A DNA stretch of 13,699 nucleotides, taken from assembly GCA_027298165.1 (NCBI GenBank), contig JAPUGN010000222.1, positions 1-13,699 on the forward strand, given 5' to 3'. A program made the translations under genes and the position numbers. This document shows, piece by piece, positions 13,356 through 13,699 of the stretch. Numbering within the stretch: position 1 is the first letter of the stretch; every line of letters starts with the position of its first letter. Under the pieces are notes generated by a model that worked only from the letters and a program-made list of their open reading frames with translations, was not told the origin of the DNA and did not search any database. This stretch comes from Nitrospinota bacterium. Lineage in GTDB: Bacteria > Nitrospinota > Nitrospinia > Nitrospinales > Nitrospinaceae.

Positions 13356-13699
13356 GTGGCTAAGGGAAAAATTCTGGTTGTGGATGATGAAGCTGATGTT
13401 CGGGATACAATTAAGCTGCAGTTGGAACAGAAAGGGTTACACGCATTGGAAGCGGTGGACGGACAGAACGCCATCGACATTCTCCAATCAGGGGACAATA
13501 TGGTAAATGTCGGCGTAATTCTATGCGACATACGGATGCCCAGGGTCAATGGGTTGGAATGCATTCAATTTATTAGAGAACAAGCGCCGGGAATCCCAAT
13601 AGTTGTCGTCACCGGATATCCAGATGCGGAACTGGCGACCGAATTAATGGAAAAGGGTGTCAAGGATTACCTGGTCAAACCCGTAGAAAAAGATAAATT
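13356..13699 (+). CDS. Response regulator, receiver domain (C-terminus beyond the window)
   Basis: The GTG at 13356 has a strong AAGGAGGG ribosome site five bases upstream, and the frame stays open to the window edge (114 full codons). The visible part is a complete CheY-like receiver: acidic pair D10-D11 in ILVVDDE, phospho-acceptor D58 in LCDIRMP, T86 in VVVTGYPD and K108 in YLVKPV. Phosphorylation at D58 would switch the output. Whether a DNA-binding, AAA+ (NtrC-like) or enzymatic output follows cannot be seen, and a single-domain regulator is also possible. The divergent histidine kinase at 10347-12767 is its probable partner. The leader holds several palindromes and a sigma-54-like element, which would suit an NtrC-type system, but this is inference. 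Confidence 0.93.
   Translation, partial: MAKGKILVVDDEADVRDTIKLQLEQKGLHALEAVDGQNAIDILQSGDNMVNVGVILCDIRMPRVNGLECIQFIREQAPGIPIVVVTGYPDAELATELMEKGVKDYLVKPVEKDK

Overview
The window reads as ordinary bacterial chromosome. GC content is moderate to high in the genes and clearly lower in the last intergenic region. There is no phage, transposase, CRISPR array or toxin-antitoxin pair. The gene mix (MutS2 with an Smr domain, a one-piece M16C presequence-protease-like peptidase, a SprT-like protease, a dCache-HAMP-PAS histidine kinase, many exported proteins) and the short dispersed palindromes suggest a Gram-negative environmental bacterium. Nitrospinota or a deltaproteobacterial-type lineage would fit, but this is an impression from style and not a proven assignment.

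Left part, plus strand (1-5058): the 3' end of a SnoaL/ketosteroid-isomerase-like gene; a repeat-rich spacer; an exonuclease III-type AP endonuclease (xth); a 973-residue M16C zinc peptidase; a 149-base spacer with a direct repeat and a terminator-like hairpin; and a small two-helix membrane protein carrying a single PAS domain and no output domain.

Middle part, minus strand (9459-5119): a compact cluster transcribed right to left. It encodes a predicted lipoprotein alpha/beta-hydrolase, then MutS2 (start and stop codons overlap by 4 bases), then, 52 bases on, an exported thiol peroxidase with only one cysteine. It converges with the PAS gene, and a copy of a dispersed palindrome lies between the two ends. 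Divergent from the cluster is a SprT-like metalloprotease gene on the plus strand, whose last 29 bases overlap the tail of the next minus-strand gene.

Right part (10347-13699): a large membrane histidine kinase on the minus strand and a response regulator on the plus strand (cut by the window end) diverge from a 588-base AT-rich intergenic region. The pair probably forms one two-component system. The intergenic region is the least ordinary part of the window. It holds a decayed C-terminal fragment of a P-II (GlnB/GlnK) nitrogen regulator, an IHF consensus match, a minus-strand TATAAT next to an 8+8 inverted repeat, a sigma-54-like element, and perfect palindromes in the response-regulator leader. 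I see no convincing undescribed system. The best leads are the one-cysteine exported peroxidase tied to MutS2, and the kinase/regulator control region with its P-II relic.
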